Positions 1-5,867 are shown, counted from the first letter of the stretch. The stretch: 10,584 bases of DNA from Nitrospirota bacterium (GCA_016235225.1 JACRLS010000093.1:1-10584); one strand, 5' to 3'. Notes: generated by a model from the letters alone, not told the origin. A program made the numbers and translations.

Positions 1-14
1 CCTCTTCATTCCCA

Positions 15-177
15 GCGTGGGGCAGTTGGGGGATTCCGACTGCGGCCGTCGAGCGAGGCCATTCCGATGGCGCGCGCTCGCTCGACTGAGCTCGTGGTTC
101 GACAGGCTCACCACTCTGAGCTTGTGGGTCGAAGGGTCGCAGGCCGGGAGCAAAGGAATCCCCCAACTGCTCCACGC
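15..177. repeat. MITE-like element with 23-nt inverted ends
   Basis: Positions 15-37 and 155-177 are reverse complements over 23 nt with one G/T exception (21 against 171). The core 22-37/155-170 is perfect over 16 nt. About 117 bp lies between the arms, including a second palindrome. No credible gene covers this interval. Long, nearly perfect ends around a short non-coding core are the usual form of a MITE or a large palindromic repeat. I see no convincing target duplication in the flanks, so transposition is inferred, not shown. It lies 45 bp beyond the stop of the leftward gene set, so it could also act as a bulky transcription-ending hairpin. Confidence 0.7.
98..133. repeat. Nested palindrome of the TTCGACAGGCTCA / TGAGCTTGTCGAA type
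   Basis: TTCGAC (98-103) pairs with GTCGAA (128-133), and GCTCA (106-110) pairs with TGAGC (117-121) around the loop CCACTC. The words match a dispersed intergenic palindrome seen in many unrelated bacterial genomes, whose spurious translations read like WFDRLTTLSLSKG; I recall this from experience and have not searched it. A related half-site lies at 1909-1925 (CCTGAGCCCGTCGAAGG). Function unknown. Confidence 0.6.
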
Positions 178-221
178 CTCCTTCCGAGACCGCGCGTCGC
201 GCGAGCACGGGGGATAGTCGG

Positions 222-437
222 CTACCTCCCCCCATATCCTTGGACGTACTGGGATTTTTCTGGATCAAAGTCGGCCGATGCGAGCAGCGCGACATGGCGC
301 AGATCTTCTTGCAGCACGGCATGCACGCGCTTCAGCCATTGCGCGACTTTTTCCGTGATCCGAACTTTGGTGAGAAAGAAGCGGCGATCCTGGACAAGTT
401 CGAGCCCTTCAGTGGTCAGACGGCTCGATTCGTCCAT
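222..437 (-). CDS. Small hypothetical protein, last of a leftward gene set
   Basis: This 71-residue frame starts with ATG 12 nt after the stop of the upstream gene on the same strand, so co-transcription is likely. The protein is charged and soluble-looking, has no signal peptide or membrane segment, and ends YVQGYGGR. I do not recognise it. It is preferred over the longer opposite-strand frame because its composition is more protein-like (balanced Leu/Val/Lys/Glu) while the opposite frame is rich in Gln, His and Arg. No clear Shine-Dalgarno sequence precedes the ATG, so coupling to the upstream gene is the likely way it is translated. The abrupt Gly-rich end and the repeat element just beyond it leave open that this is a truncated gene. 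Confidence 0.5.
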   Translation of the reverse strand: MDESSRLTTEGLELVQDRRFFLTKVRITEKVAQWLKRVHAVLQEDLRHVALLASADFDPEKSQYVQGYGGR

Positions 438-449
438 TCGAAGTGGTCG

Positions 450-821
450 CTACAATTGATGGGTCTCGAAGGAGGTGATCTCGAGGTCGAAGAGACGGCG
501 GCACTCACGACACCGCAGGCCGACCAGATCTTGGACCACGTCCATCGCCCGAATGGTCACCGACGTCGCATGGACGGTCAGGCAGTGGGCCAGGGTCTCG
601 GTGGAAGCCTCCTTCGGCGGATCGACCGGCAACTCGGGCGAGTCTGCCAAGGCCGACGATCGCGCAATGATCGCTCGAAGAGCCAGGTGGTGGTGCATCC
701 TGCAGGAGGTACACCTCAGCACCAGCCGATCCGGCAACTTCACAGACTTAAAGTCGAGGCACCGGGGATGGACGGCGAAACATTGCTGAAAGAACGCGCC
801 GCTTTTGAAAACGGGGGGCAT
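450..821 (-). CDS. Hypothetical protein with two CxxC pairs (zinc-ribbon-like)
   Basis: A 123-residue protein with Cys37-x2-Cys40 in a VLRCTSCRMHHH context and Cys104-x2-Cys107 close to the C-terminus (GLRCRECRRLFDLEI). Two CxxC knuckles of this kind usually make one zinc-ribbon site; the three adjacent histidines (43-45) could add metal ligands. There is no signal peptide or membrane helix, so it is probably cytoplasmic. I recognise no named family. The start is uncertain: the ATG at 821 has no obvious ribosome binding site, and the first 30 residues, which hold two unpaired cysteines, may not all be translated. It lies between a small membrane protein gene and a 71-residue gene on the same strand. 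The first gene of this leftward run also encodes a zinc-finger protein. Confidence 0.6.
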   Translation of the reverse strand: MPPVFKSGAFFQQCFAVHPRCLDFKSVKLPDRLVLRCTSCRMHHHLALRAIIARSSALADSPELPVDPPKEASTETLAHCLTVHATSVTIRAMDVVQDLVGLRCRECRRLFDLEITSFETHQL

Positions 822-828
822 GGGAGAA

Positions 829-930
829 CGGGAAGTGAACAGTGAGAAGTGAAAAGTTAAGAGTACCCCGCCGACATGTCAAAAAGATCGCACTCGTTGA
901 GCTCAGAAACCCGGAAACTGGAAACTCTAC
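829..930. repeat. Degenerate short-word repeats between two leftward genes
   Basis: The 105-bp gap between the leftward genes contains a run of near-repeated words. GTGAACAGTGAGAAGTG followed by AAAAGTTAAGAGT occupies about 836-865, and GAAACCCGGAAACTGG followed by AAACTC about 906-927, the latter running up to and over the stop of the membrane protein gene. No gene or clear promoter is visible here. It belongs to the same class of low-complexity intergenic arrays found elsewhere in the window. Confidence 0.5.
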
Positions 931-1283
931 TTGCCGACGACCCCTCCGAGTCGGACCAGAGCCAGCAACGCCACGACGCCGACGGCGTAGGGAATCATGC
1001 AGGAATACATGACCGCTCTCAACGGCCACCGGCCCGCGGGATCTGGCCGCACCACCCGCTGCTCTTGGTAGACAAATTCATAGGACAGGATGGCGACCGT
1101 CAGGGTCAGAATCAGGGCGCGACTGGTCCGGGGCCACGTGTAGTAGCCCGTCAGGAGAAACTCGGCGGTGAAGAATCCGCTCAAGAAGAGAATCAGCGGG
1201 GCCAGACCGAGACGGATGGTTTCCGCAAGCCATCGCGGCCGGTCCCGCGCACCCATCGTGGAGGTTTCAGGGGAGGCGATCAT
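927..1283 (-). CDS. Small three-helix membrane protein, unknown function
   Basis: From the ATG at 1283 the protein has 118 residues and three hydrophobic stretches, at about 24-47 (LGLAPLILFLSGFFTAEFLL), 56-72 and 91-113. Charged linkers separate them (RPRWLAE before the first, QEQRVVRPDPAGRW between the second and third). The frame is open upstream to 1409, but that part is Arg/Gly/Pro-rich, overlaps the zinc-finger gene out of frame and is not protein-like, so I reject the longer start. ATG 1283 lies 5 nt after the stop of the zinc-finger gene, which suggests translational coupling; ATG 1256 (MGARDRPRW) is an alternative. I do not recognise the family. It is an inner-membrane protein expressed with a zinc-finger protein, and a joint role is only inference. 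Confidence 0.65.
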   Translation of the reverse strand: MIASPETSTMGARDRPRWLAETIRLGLAPLILFLSGFFTAEFLLTGYYTWPRTSRALILTLTVAILSYEFVYQEQRVVRPDPAGRWPLRAVMYSCMIPYAVGVVALLALVRLGGVVGK

Positions 1284-1288
1284 GGCAG

Positions 1289-1567
1289 CTACGAGCCGAC
1301 GGCCGGCTGAACGACGTCCTTCGGAACGTGGAGCCGGACGTCCCCCTTGCACACCTTGCACACACGGGGGCGCGCCTTGAGGACGCCGGACTTGCCGGAG
1401 GCGAGACAACTATAGTGGATGAACTGATCGCACTTCGTGCAGCGGGACCATCCACCGCGGAATAGCGTGACGTTGCGATACAGCCCTTTGCCGCAGACCC
1501 TGCAGAAGCGAGCCTCGATGCCGAGCAGCATCGGCTCCCAGTCACCACCGGCTTTCCGAATACTCAT
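1289..1567 (-). CDS. C4HC3 zinc-finger protein with PHD/RING-CH-like ligand spacing
   Basis: This 92-residue protein has eight candidate zinc ligands in the order Cys22-x2-Cys25-x17-Cys43-x2-Cys46-x4-His51-x2-Cys54-x15-Cys70-x2-Cys73. That spacing fits the C4HC3 consensus of PHD fingers (cross-brace, two zinc ions), and the middle segment CTKCDQFIHYSCL resembles the PHD/C1 core CDxCxxWxHxxCL. The aromatic residue usually found two positions before the seventh PHD ligand is missing (Arg68 is there). The fold is therefore inferred from ligand spacing only; two independent zinc knuckles remain possible. The protein is otherwise basic, with no signal peptide or helix. It is first in the leftward set, directly behind a promoter whose predicted start falls almost on the ATG, and the membrane protein gene follows after 5 nt. 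Confidence 0.7.
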   Translation of the reverse strand: MSIRKAGGDWEPMLLGIEARFCRVCGKGLYRNVTLFRGGWSRCTKCDQFIHYSCLASGKSGVLKARPRVCKVCKGDVRLHVPKDVVQPAVGS

Positions 1568-1575
1568 GGGGGCTG

Positions 1576-1605
1576 AGTATAGCGAAGCCTCGGCGCGGAA
1601 AACAA
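1576..1605 (-). promoter_or_regulatory. Sigma70-like promoter for the leftward set, possibly leaderless
   Basis: On the minus strand, TTGTTT (1600-1605) and TATACT (1576-1581) are separated by 18 bp. Only 8 nt lie between the -10 box and the ATG at 1567, so initiation about 7 nt downstream would put the 5' end practically at the start codon. No Shine-Dalgarno sequence is present, which fits a leaderless message. Confidence 0.5.
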
Positions 1606-1620
1606 GCCGCGCGGAAGGAC

Positions 1621-1741
1621 GTCATTTGTCATTGGTCACTTGCAGCAGGGCACAAATAGAGGGCATCCAGCTTTTTGCCGACGGATCTCTTAGACTGACC
1701 AGTGACTGTTGACCAATGACCCATGACCGGTGACCAGTGAC
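1621..1741. repeat. Inverted array of GACCAATGAC-type words
   Basis: GTCATTGGTCA (1628-1638) is the exact reverse complement of TGACCAATGAC (1710-1720). Both arms sit inside runs of similar words: GTCATTTGTCATTGGTCACT on the left, and TGACCAGTGAC, GACCAATGAC, CCATGACC and GTGACCAGTGAC on the right. About 70 bp of ordinary sequence separates the exact arms. It forms the middle of the 418-bp intergenic region, where I see no gene. Confidence 0.6.
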
Positions 1742-1763
1742 ATCCTCCGGTGTGTCCTCCGGT

Positions 1764-1792
1764 TTGACAGCCCATCGACCCTTTGTTAGGCT
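1764..1792 (+). promoter_or_regulatory. Sigma70-like promoter upstream of ispA
   Basis: TTGACA (1764-1769), a 17-bp spacer and TAGGCT (1787-1792): a perfect -35 box with a weak -10 box. It faces the ispA-hpnA-CruF-like set and would give a leader of nearly 190 nt containing inverted repeat words. Confidence 0.5.
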
Positions 1793-1812
1793 CCACCGTC
1801 GCTCAAGAGAAA

Positions 1813-1973
1813 CAGGCTGAGGCTGAGGTTCAGAGCTAAGGAAAAGAGCGCTGAAACCACCTTCTTCTCCCGCGCTCAGCGTTCCGCCCCTCGGCAAGCT
1901 CTGGGCGGCCTGAGCCCGTCGAAGGCCGCGTTCATCGTTTCTTGTGTGCCGGCCTAAACCTTAACCTCAACCT
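1813..1973. repeat. Inverted GAGGCT/AACCTC words and half-palindrome in the ispA leader
   Basis: AGGCTGAGGCTGAGGTT (1814-1830) and AACCTTAACCTCAACCT (1957-1973) form an imperfect inverted pair. Between them, CCTGAGCCCGTCGAAGG (1909-1925) matches half of the palindrome at 98-133. No gene is visible. All of this would be transcribed from the promoter at 1764-1792, giving a structured leader that ends 13 nt before the ispA ATG. Confidence 0.5.
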
Positions 1974-1985
1974 ATCCCCGGAACC

Positions 1986-2876
1986 ATGGACATCGGGCAC
2001 TATCTCAATCAGAAGCGTGACGAAGTCGACCGGTTTCTGGAGAAGGTCGTCCCCGCGGCGACGATGCCGCCGACGATCTTGCACGAGTCGATGCGCTACA
2101 GCCTCTTTGCCGGCGGCAAGCGGGTGCGGCCCATTCTCGCCATGGCCGCTGCCGAGGCGGTGGGGCACTGCCCCCCGGCTCTCTGGCCGGTCGCCTGTTC
2201 GCTCGAACTCATTCACACCTACTCGCTGATCCACGACGATCTCCCCGCGATGGACAATGACGACTACCGCCGCGGCAAATTGACGAACCACAAGGTGTAC
2301 GGCAACGCGATGGCCATTCTGGCCGGCGATGCGCTGTTGACCCTTGCTTTCGAGCTCTGCAGCCAGCGCGAATTGCTGAATGGACTGGAGCCGGCGGGAC
2401 AGGTCCGGATCGTGTACGAGCTGGCGGTGGGCTCCGGCCATGTCGGCATGGTGGGCGGCCAGGTGTTCGATATCCAGGCCGAGAATCAGGACATCGACAT
2501 GGCGACGCTGCAACGCATTCATCGCCACAAGACCGGCATGCTCATTCGGGCGGCGGTGCGAATGGGGGCCATCGTCGCCGGCGCGACGCCCGCACAGTTG
2601 ACCGCGCTCACCGGCTATGCCGAAGAAGTCGGCCTGGCCTTCCAAGTGGCCGACGATGTGCTGAACGTCACGGGCACGAGGGAGGAACTCGGCAAGAACG
2701 CCAACACCGACGCGCAGCGCGGGAAGAAAACCTATCCCACTTTCCTGGGCGTCGACGGCGCGAGGACATTTGCGGATGAGTGCGTGACCCGCGCGATCGG
2801 CCACCTCACCTCCTTCGAGACGAAGGCTGATCCCCTGCGCGAACTCGCGACATACATCACCGCCCGAAAGAACTAG
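1986..2876 (+). CDS. ispA: Farnesyl diphosphate synthase (short-chain trans-prenyltransferase)
   Basis: This cytoplasmic enzyme condenses DMAPP/GPP with IPP to FPP, the C15 precursor of hopanoids and other isoprenoids. At 296 residues it has the usual length. Visible motifs are GGKRVRP at 43-49 (IPP binding), the first Asp-rich motif HDDLPAMDND at 83-92 with the two-residue insertion of bacterial type-II FPP synthases, KTG at 182-184, and the second Asp-rich region FQVADDVLN at 219-227. In the last motif the final Asp of DDxxD is Asn227, a substitution that occurs in some active homologues. The residues before the first motif (HTYSLIHDD) fit an FPP-length product, but GGPP cannot be excluded from sequence alone. 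It is first of three rightward genes; hpnA follows after 132 bp containing an inverted repeat. No strong ribosome binding site is seen before the ATG. Confidence 0.93.
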   Translation: MDIGHYLNQKRDEVDRFLEKVVPAATMPPTILHESMRYSLFAGGKRVRPILAMAAAEAVGHCPPALWPVACSLELIHTYSLIHDDLPAMDNDDYRRGKLTNHKVYGNAMAILAGDALLTLAFELCSQRELLNGLEPAGQVRIVYELAVGSGHVGMVGGQVFDIQAENQDIDMATLQRIHRHKTGMLIRAAVRMGAIVAGATPAQLTALTGYAEEVGLAFQVADDVLNVTGTREELGKNANTDAQRGKKTYPTFLGVDGARTFADECVTRAIGHLTSFETKADPLRELATYITARKN

Positions 2877-3001
2877 TGCTGAGTGCTGAGCAATGAGTGC
2901 TGAGACGAGAATTCGACCCGTTTCCCTCTTTGGCGCTTCTTGCTGCCCCTCTCTCCGTGTTCCGGGCTTCCTCACTCAGCACTCAGCACTCAGCACTCAG
3001 T
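2875..3001. repeat. Inverted heptamer arrays between ispA and hpnA
   Basis: AGTGCTGAGTGCTGAG (2875-2890, overlapping the ispA stop codon) is the exact reverse complement of CTCAGCACTCAGCACT (2975-2990). The right arm is a tandem run of the 7-mer CTCAGCA (about 2971-3001), and the left arm holds a further copy, GAGTGCTGAG, at about 2895-2904. The transcript could fold into a stem of 16 bp or more, in several registers, around a loop of about 84 nt. There is no T-tract after it, so it is not a typical terminator. It may slow read-through or protect the upstream message. Confidence 0.75.
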
Positions 3002-3008
3002 ACTTCCC

Positions 3009-3995
3009 ATGAAGGCTCTCCTCACCGGCGCGACAGGATTCGTCGGCGGCGCCGTGGCGCGGGCGCTCGTGGCGGCCGGCATCCACGTCCGCACGCTGGT
3101 GCGGCCCGGGAGCGATCTCACCAATCTGGCCGGGCTGAAAGTCGAACAGGCGCACGGCGATCTGCGGGACCGCGAGTCCTTGCGGCGAGCCCTGGCCGGC
3201 TGCGAGCAGCTCTACCACGTCGGCGCGCACTACGCGCTCTGGGCCAAGGATCCGGCTATCTTCTATGACATCAACGTCACCGGCACCCGCACGCTGATGG
3301 AAGCGGCGAGAGAAGTGGGAACCCGTCGGATCGTCTACTGCAGCACCATCGGCGCCGTCGGACTCCCTCCTGGAGGCGGGCTCGGGACGGAGGAGACGCC
3401 CGTGTCGCTCGCCCAGATGGCCGGCCACTACAAGCGATCAAAATACCTGGCGGAACAGGAAGTCCTGAAACTGGCGCGCCAGGGCTTGCCGGTCGTGATC
3501 GTGAACCCCAGCGCGCCGGTGGGCGCCGCCGACGTGAAGCCCACCCCGACCGGACAGATCATCGTCGATTTCATGATGGGCCGCATGCCCGCCTACATTG
3601 AAACCGGCATGAACCTGATCGACGTCGACGATGTGGCCGCCGGCCACCTTCTGGCGATGGAGAAAGGCCGCGTGGGAGAGCGCTACATTCTCGGCAACCG
3701 GAATCTGATGCTGCGCGAGGTCTTCGAGACGCTCAGCCGACTGACCGGCGTGAAGGCCCCGTCCCTGAAACTGCCGCGCCAGGCGATCCTGCCGCTCGCC
3801 TACCTCAATCAATGGCTTTCCGACTATGTGACGCAACGACCCCCGCGGATTCCGCTGGAAGGGGTTCGCATGGCGAAGTACCGGATGCACTACGACTGCC
3901 GCAAAGCGATTCGAGAATTAGGCCTCCCGCAAACCCCGCCAGAGGTCGCGTTGGACAAGGCCGTACGCTGGTTCCGCGACCATGGGTACGCATAG
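3009..3995 (+). CDS. hpnA: Hopanoid-associated sugar epimerase HpnA (NAD-dependent epimerase/dehydratase)
   Basis: An extended short-chain dehydrogenase of 328 residues, the usual HpnA length. The Rossmann motif TGATGFVG is at 6-13, and the catalytic Tyr141-x3-Lys145 sits in HYKRSKYLAE. HpnA-type landmarks follow: NPSAPVGAADVKPTPTG, GRMPAYIETGMNLIDVDD and GERYILGN. HpnA genes typically sit in hopanoid (hpn) clusters; its exact substrate is poorly defined. I start at ATG 3009 because translation from the upstream in-frame ATG (2940) would run through the CTCAGCA repeats (QHSALSTQHS), which is not protein-like. Context fits: ispA upstream supplies FPP for squalene, and a carotenoid-type membrane enzyme follows after 14 nt. 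No squalene-hopene cyclase lies in this window. Confidence 0.88.
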   Translation: MKALLTGATGFVGGAVARALVAAGIHVRTLVRPGSDLTNLAGLKVEQAHGDLRDRESLRRALAGCEQLYHVGAHYALWAKDPAIFYDINVTGTRTLMEAAREVGTRRIVYCSTIGAVGLPPGGGLGTEETPVSLAQMAGHYKRSKYLAEQEVLKLARQGLPVVIVNPSAPVGAADVKPTPTGQIIVDFMMGRMPAYIETGMNLIDVDDVAAGHLLAMEKGRVGERYILGNRNLMLREVFETLSRLTGVKAPSLKLPRQAILPLAYLNQWLSDYVTQRPPRIPLEGVRMAKYRMHYDCRKAIRELGLPQTPPEVALDKAVRWFRDHGYA

Positions 3996-4009
3996 GTCAA
4001 CGAGGAACG

Positions 4010-4771
4010 ATGAACACAAACCCCAACGCAGAACGCGCACAGCGGCTCTTCGGCCGGCGCCGGACCTGGCTGTTTTTCCTGATCACCTGGGTGACCGCCT
4101 TTGTCTGTGAGTATTCCTCCACCCGCACGGGCCTCCCCTTCGGGTGGTACTACTACACCGGCTCGACCCTGGGAGAGGAACTGTATCTGTCCAACATCCC
4201 TTTCATGGACTCGCTGTCCTTTACCTTCCTGCTCTTTGCGAGCTATTGCCTGGCCCTGCTGTTTTTGGCCCCCGCCCGCCCGGCCCCCGGAGAGACGTCT
4301 CGTGCATGGCCCCATCTGAGCTTCGATCCGACCGTTCGCCGCTCCCTCCCCGTCCTCGGCCTGACCGTGCTGTTCTTTGCCTTTATCGACATGGTGATCG
4401 ATCCCGTGGCGCTGCGCGGCGATCGCTGGTTCCTCGGCAGGGTCTACTATTATCCCGATCCGGGAATCCATTTCGGCGTGCCGCTCGCGAATTATCTGGG
4501 CTGGGCCGTGGTCGGCTCGCTCTCCCTTGCAGTCTACGTACCGCTCGAACGCCGGCTGCCGCCGCTCGATATCGATCTGATGCAGCGGGCGACGGGACCC
4601 ATTCTGCTTGGATGCGGGCTCTATCTGGGCGTGCTGGTGTTCAATCTGGCGGTCACCTTCTGGATCGGGGAACCGTTGCAGGGACTCACCGGCCTCTTCA
4701 TGTTTATCCCGATTGTGATCCTGGCACTGCTCCGCCTGTCCGGCGCCCTCGCCCCTCGTGATGCAAGCTGA
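4010..4771 (+). CDS. Carotenoid biosynthesis membrane protein (CruF-like, DUF422)
   Basis: A polytopic membrane protein of 253 residues with about seven hydrophobic segments. Family features are Glu34 in the first helix, PFGWYYYTG at 43-51, FIDMVIDPVALR at 125-136 and the signature FGVPLANYLGW at 155-165. The family includes bacterial CruF 1',2'-hydratase and archaeal bisanhydrobacterioruberin hydratase, which add water to the psi-end groups of carotenoids. The precise substrate here is inferred. The ATG at 4010 has a reasonable Shine-Dalgarno element (GAGGAA, 4002-4007) and lies 14 nt after the hpnA stop, so the two are probably co-transcribed. A longer in-frame reading upstream would overlap hpnA and is rejected. 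It could instead serve another long isoprenoid chain, but a carotenoid role is most likely. Confidence 0.85.
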   Translation: MNTNPNAERAQRLFGRRRTWLFFLITWVTAFVCEYSSTRTGLPFGWYYYTGSTLGEELYLSNIPFMDSLSFTFLLFASYCLALLFLAPARPAPGETSRAWPHLSFDPTVRRSLPVLGLTVLFFAFIDMVIDPVALRGDRWFLGRVYYYPDPGIHFGVPLANYLGWAVVGSLSLAVYVPLERRLPPLDIDLMQRATGPILLGCGLYLGVLVFNLAVTFWIGEPLQGLTGLFMFIPIVILALLRLSGALAPRDAS

Positions 4772-4819
4772 TGGGGCAGACTGCCGGAGCGGCTTCTAGC
4801 AGTTCGGTGGCGCCCACGG

Positions 4820-4857
4820 TATACTGAGTCCCGCCGAGCTCTCGGATCTCGAGCGGG
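4820..4857 (+). promoter_or_regulatory. Possible promoter -10 and 5' hairpin before the cytochrome gene
   Basis: TATACT at 4820-4825 is a good -10 box, but the -35 region is poor. Just after it, 4830-4838 (CCCGCCGAG) pairs with 4848-4857 (CTCGAGCGGG) with one bulged A and a nine-nt loop, ending 9 nt before the ATG at 4867. If transcription starts near 4832 the hairpin would form at the extreme 5' end of the message, where it could stabilise the RNA or limit initiation. No Shine-Dalgarno sequence is evident. Confidence 0.4.
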
Positions 4858-4866
4858 AAAATCCTG

Positions 4867-5502
4867 ATGCATGTGTGGCTGAATCCCTTGAAAGCCTGGT
4901 TCTGGCTGACGGTGATCGCCGTCGGGCTGGTGATCGGCGTGCCGGCCTGGTACGGCTATCAGACCTTCAAGACCGGATTCAGTGCGAAGGCCGAGCCCCA
5001 CGCGCTCGAAGTATGGGCCGCCCGCCAGGTTCGCCACCTGGCCATTCCCCTCGAACAGCGCAACAAGGCCAACCCCGTCCCGTTGTCTCCGGCCGTCCTG
5101 GCGGAGGGGCGCGCGCATTTTGCCGATCATTGCGCGACCTGCCACGCCAACGACGGCAGCGGGCGGACCCCGATCGGCAAGAACGTCTACCCCAAGGCCC
5201 CGGACCTTCGGCAACCGGACACGCAGAAGATGTCCGACGGCGAGTTGTTTTTCGTGATTCACAACGGGATTCGATTCACCGGCATGCCGGCCTGGGGCTC
5301 AGGCGATCCGGAAAAAGACCTCGACAGTTGGCGGTTGGTCCACTTCATTCGCCACCTGCCCCAGCTCACGCCGGATGAGTTGGACGAAATGGAATCCTTG
5401 AATCCCAAGACGAAGAAGGAACGGGAACAGGAGGCCGCCTTCGAGCGCTTTCTCCAAGGCGAGGGCCCGGAGCCTCCTCCGGCGACAGAGCACCACCACT
5501 AA
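4867..5502 (+). CDS. Membrane-anchored monohaem cytochrome c
   Basis: A 211-residue electron carrier of the periplasmic face. The N-terminus has one hydrophobic helix (about 11-29, FWLTVIAVGLVIGVPAW) that is probably an uncleaved anchor. A class I cytochrome c domain follows: haem-binding CATCH at Cys89-Cys92-His93, the GxGRTPIGK-type segment, and the likely sixth ligand Met140 in TGMPAWG. The downstream region (SWRLVHFIRHLPQLTPDE) matches the usual C-terminal helix. The tail is charged and ends EHHH, a possible weak metal-binding end. It opens a second rightward set with a secreted protein and a small membrane protein. Its redox partner is not in the window; delivery of electrons to an oxidase or similar complex is inference. 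Confidence 0.88.
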   Translation: MHVWLNPLKAWFWLTVIAVGLVIGVPAWYGYQTFKTGFSAKAEPHALEVWAARQVRHLAIPLEQRNKANPVPLSPAVLAEGRAHFADHCATCHANDGSGRTPIGKNVYPKAPDLRQPDTQKMSDGELFFVIHNGIRFTGMPAWGSGDPEKDLDSWRLVHFIRHLPQLTPDELDEMESLNPKTKKEREQEAAFERFLQGEGPEPPPATEHHH

Positions 5503-5529
5503 CTCACGATCTCACACAAGGAGTCCCTC

Positions 5530-5847
5530 GTGAATCGAATCGCTCTACTGGTATCAATGGTCCTGCTGCTGGGCAGTTCCCTCGCCTGGGCCCATGGCAA
5601 CGGGGTGCATGTCATCGGCACCCTCGCGGAGATCACCGCCGACCACCTCGACATTCGCGTCCCGAACGGGAACATGGTGACGGTGGAGGTGAATGAGAAG
5701 ACCCGCTACCGGTCGAAGAAGGCCACGACGCCCAAGCCGCAAGTCGGAGACCGCGTTGTGATCGACGCGGCTCAAGACGGATCGGCCCTGGTGGCGATCG
5801 ACGTCCAGTTTGCGCCGGCACCACCGTCGTCAACGCCGGCCAAGTAA
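5530..5847 (+). CDS. Small exported beta-rich protein (DUF5666-like)
   Basis: A 105-residue protein starting with GTG, chosen because AAGGAG (5518-5523) lies 6 nt upstream. Residues 1-21 form a signal peptide with cleavage expected after AWA, leaving a mature protein that begins HGNGVHVIGTL. The rest is a short domain of alternating strands (ITADHLDIRVPNGNMVTVEV, then VGDRVVIDA) typical of small OB-like periplasmic proteins such as the DUF5666 class. It ends in a Pro/Ser-rich tail. No cysteines or enzymatic residues are evident; the N-terminal histidines could bind metal weakly. It lies 27 nt after the cytochrome gene and 20 nt before the next, so all three are probably one operon. The family call is tentative. 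Confidence 0.75.
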   Translation: MNRIALLVSMVLLLGSSLAWAHGNGVHVIGTLAEITADHLDIRVPNGNMVTVEVNEKTRYRSKKATTPKPQVGDRVVIDAAQDGSALVAIDVQFAPAPPSSTPAK

Positions 5848-5867
5848 TCGAAGGCCCCTGCGACCAC

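Noticed and set aside
240..845. 201-residue open frame on the plus strand
   Set aside because: Composition is rich in Gln, His, Arg and Gly and reads as the antisense of the two minus-strand genes; it has no motifs and no ribosome binding site.
876..1310. 144-residue plus-strand frame
   Set aside because: Antisense to the three-helix membrane protein; full of Gln, Arg, Gly and His with no hydrophobic core.
1284..1409. Longer N-terminus for the three-helix membrane protein
   Set aside because: The 42 extra residues are Arg/Pro/Gly-rich and overlap the zinc-finger gene out of frame, while ATG 1283 follows that gene's stop by 5 nt.
1932..2975. 347-residue open frame on the minus strand
   Set aside because: Lies antisense to ispA, whose motifs are unambiguous; it is His/Arg/Gly/Gln-rich and resembles no family.
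2971..3001. CRISPR-like tandem repeats
   Set aside because: The unit is only 7 bp with no spacers; it is a simple tandem array facing an inverted copy.
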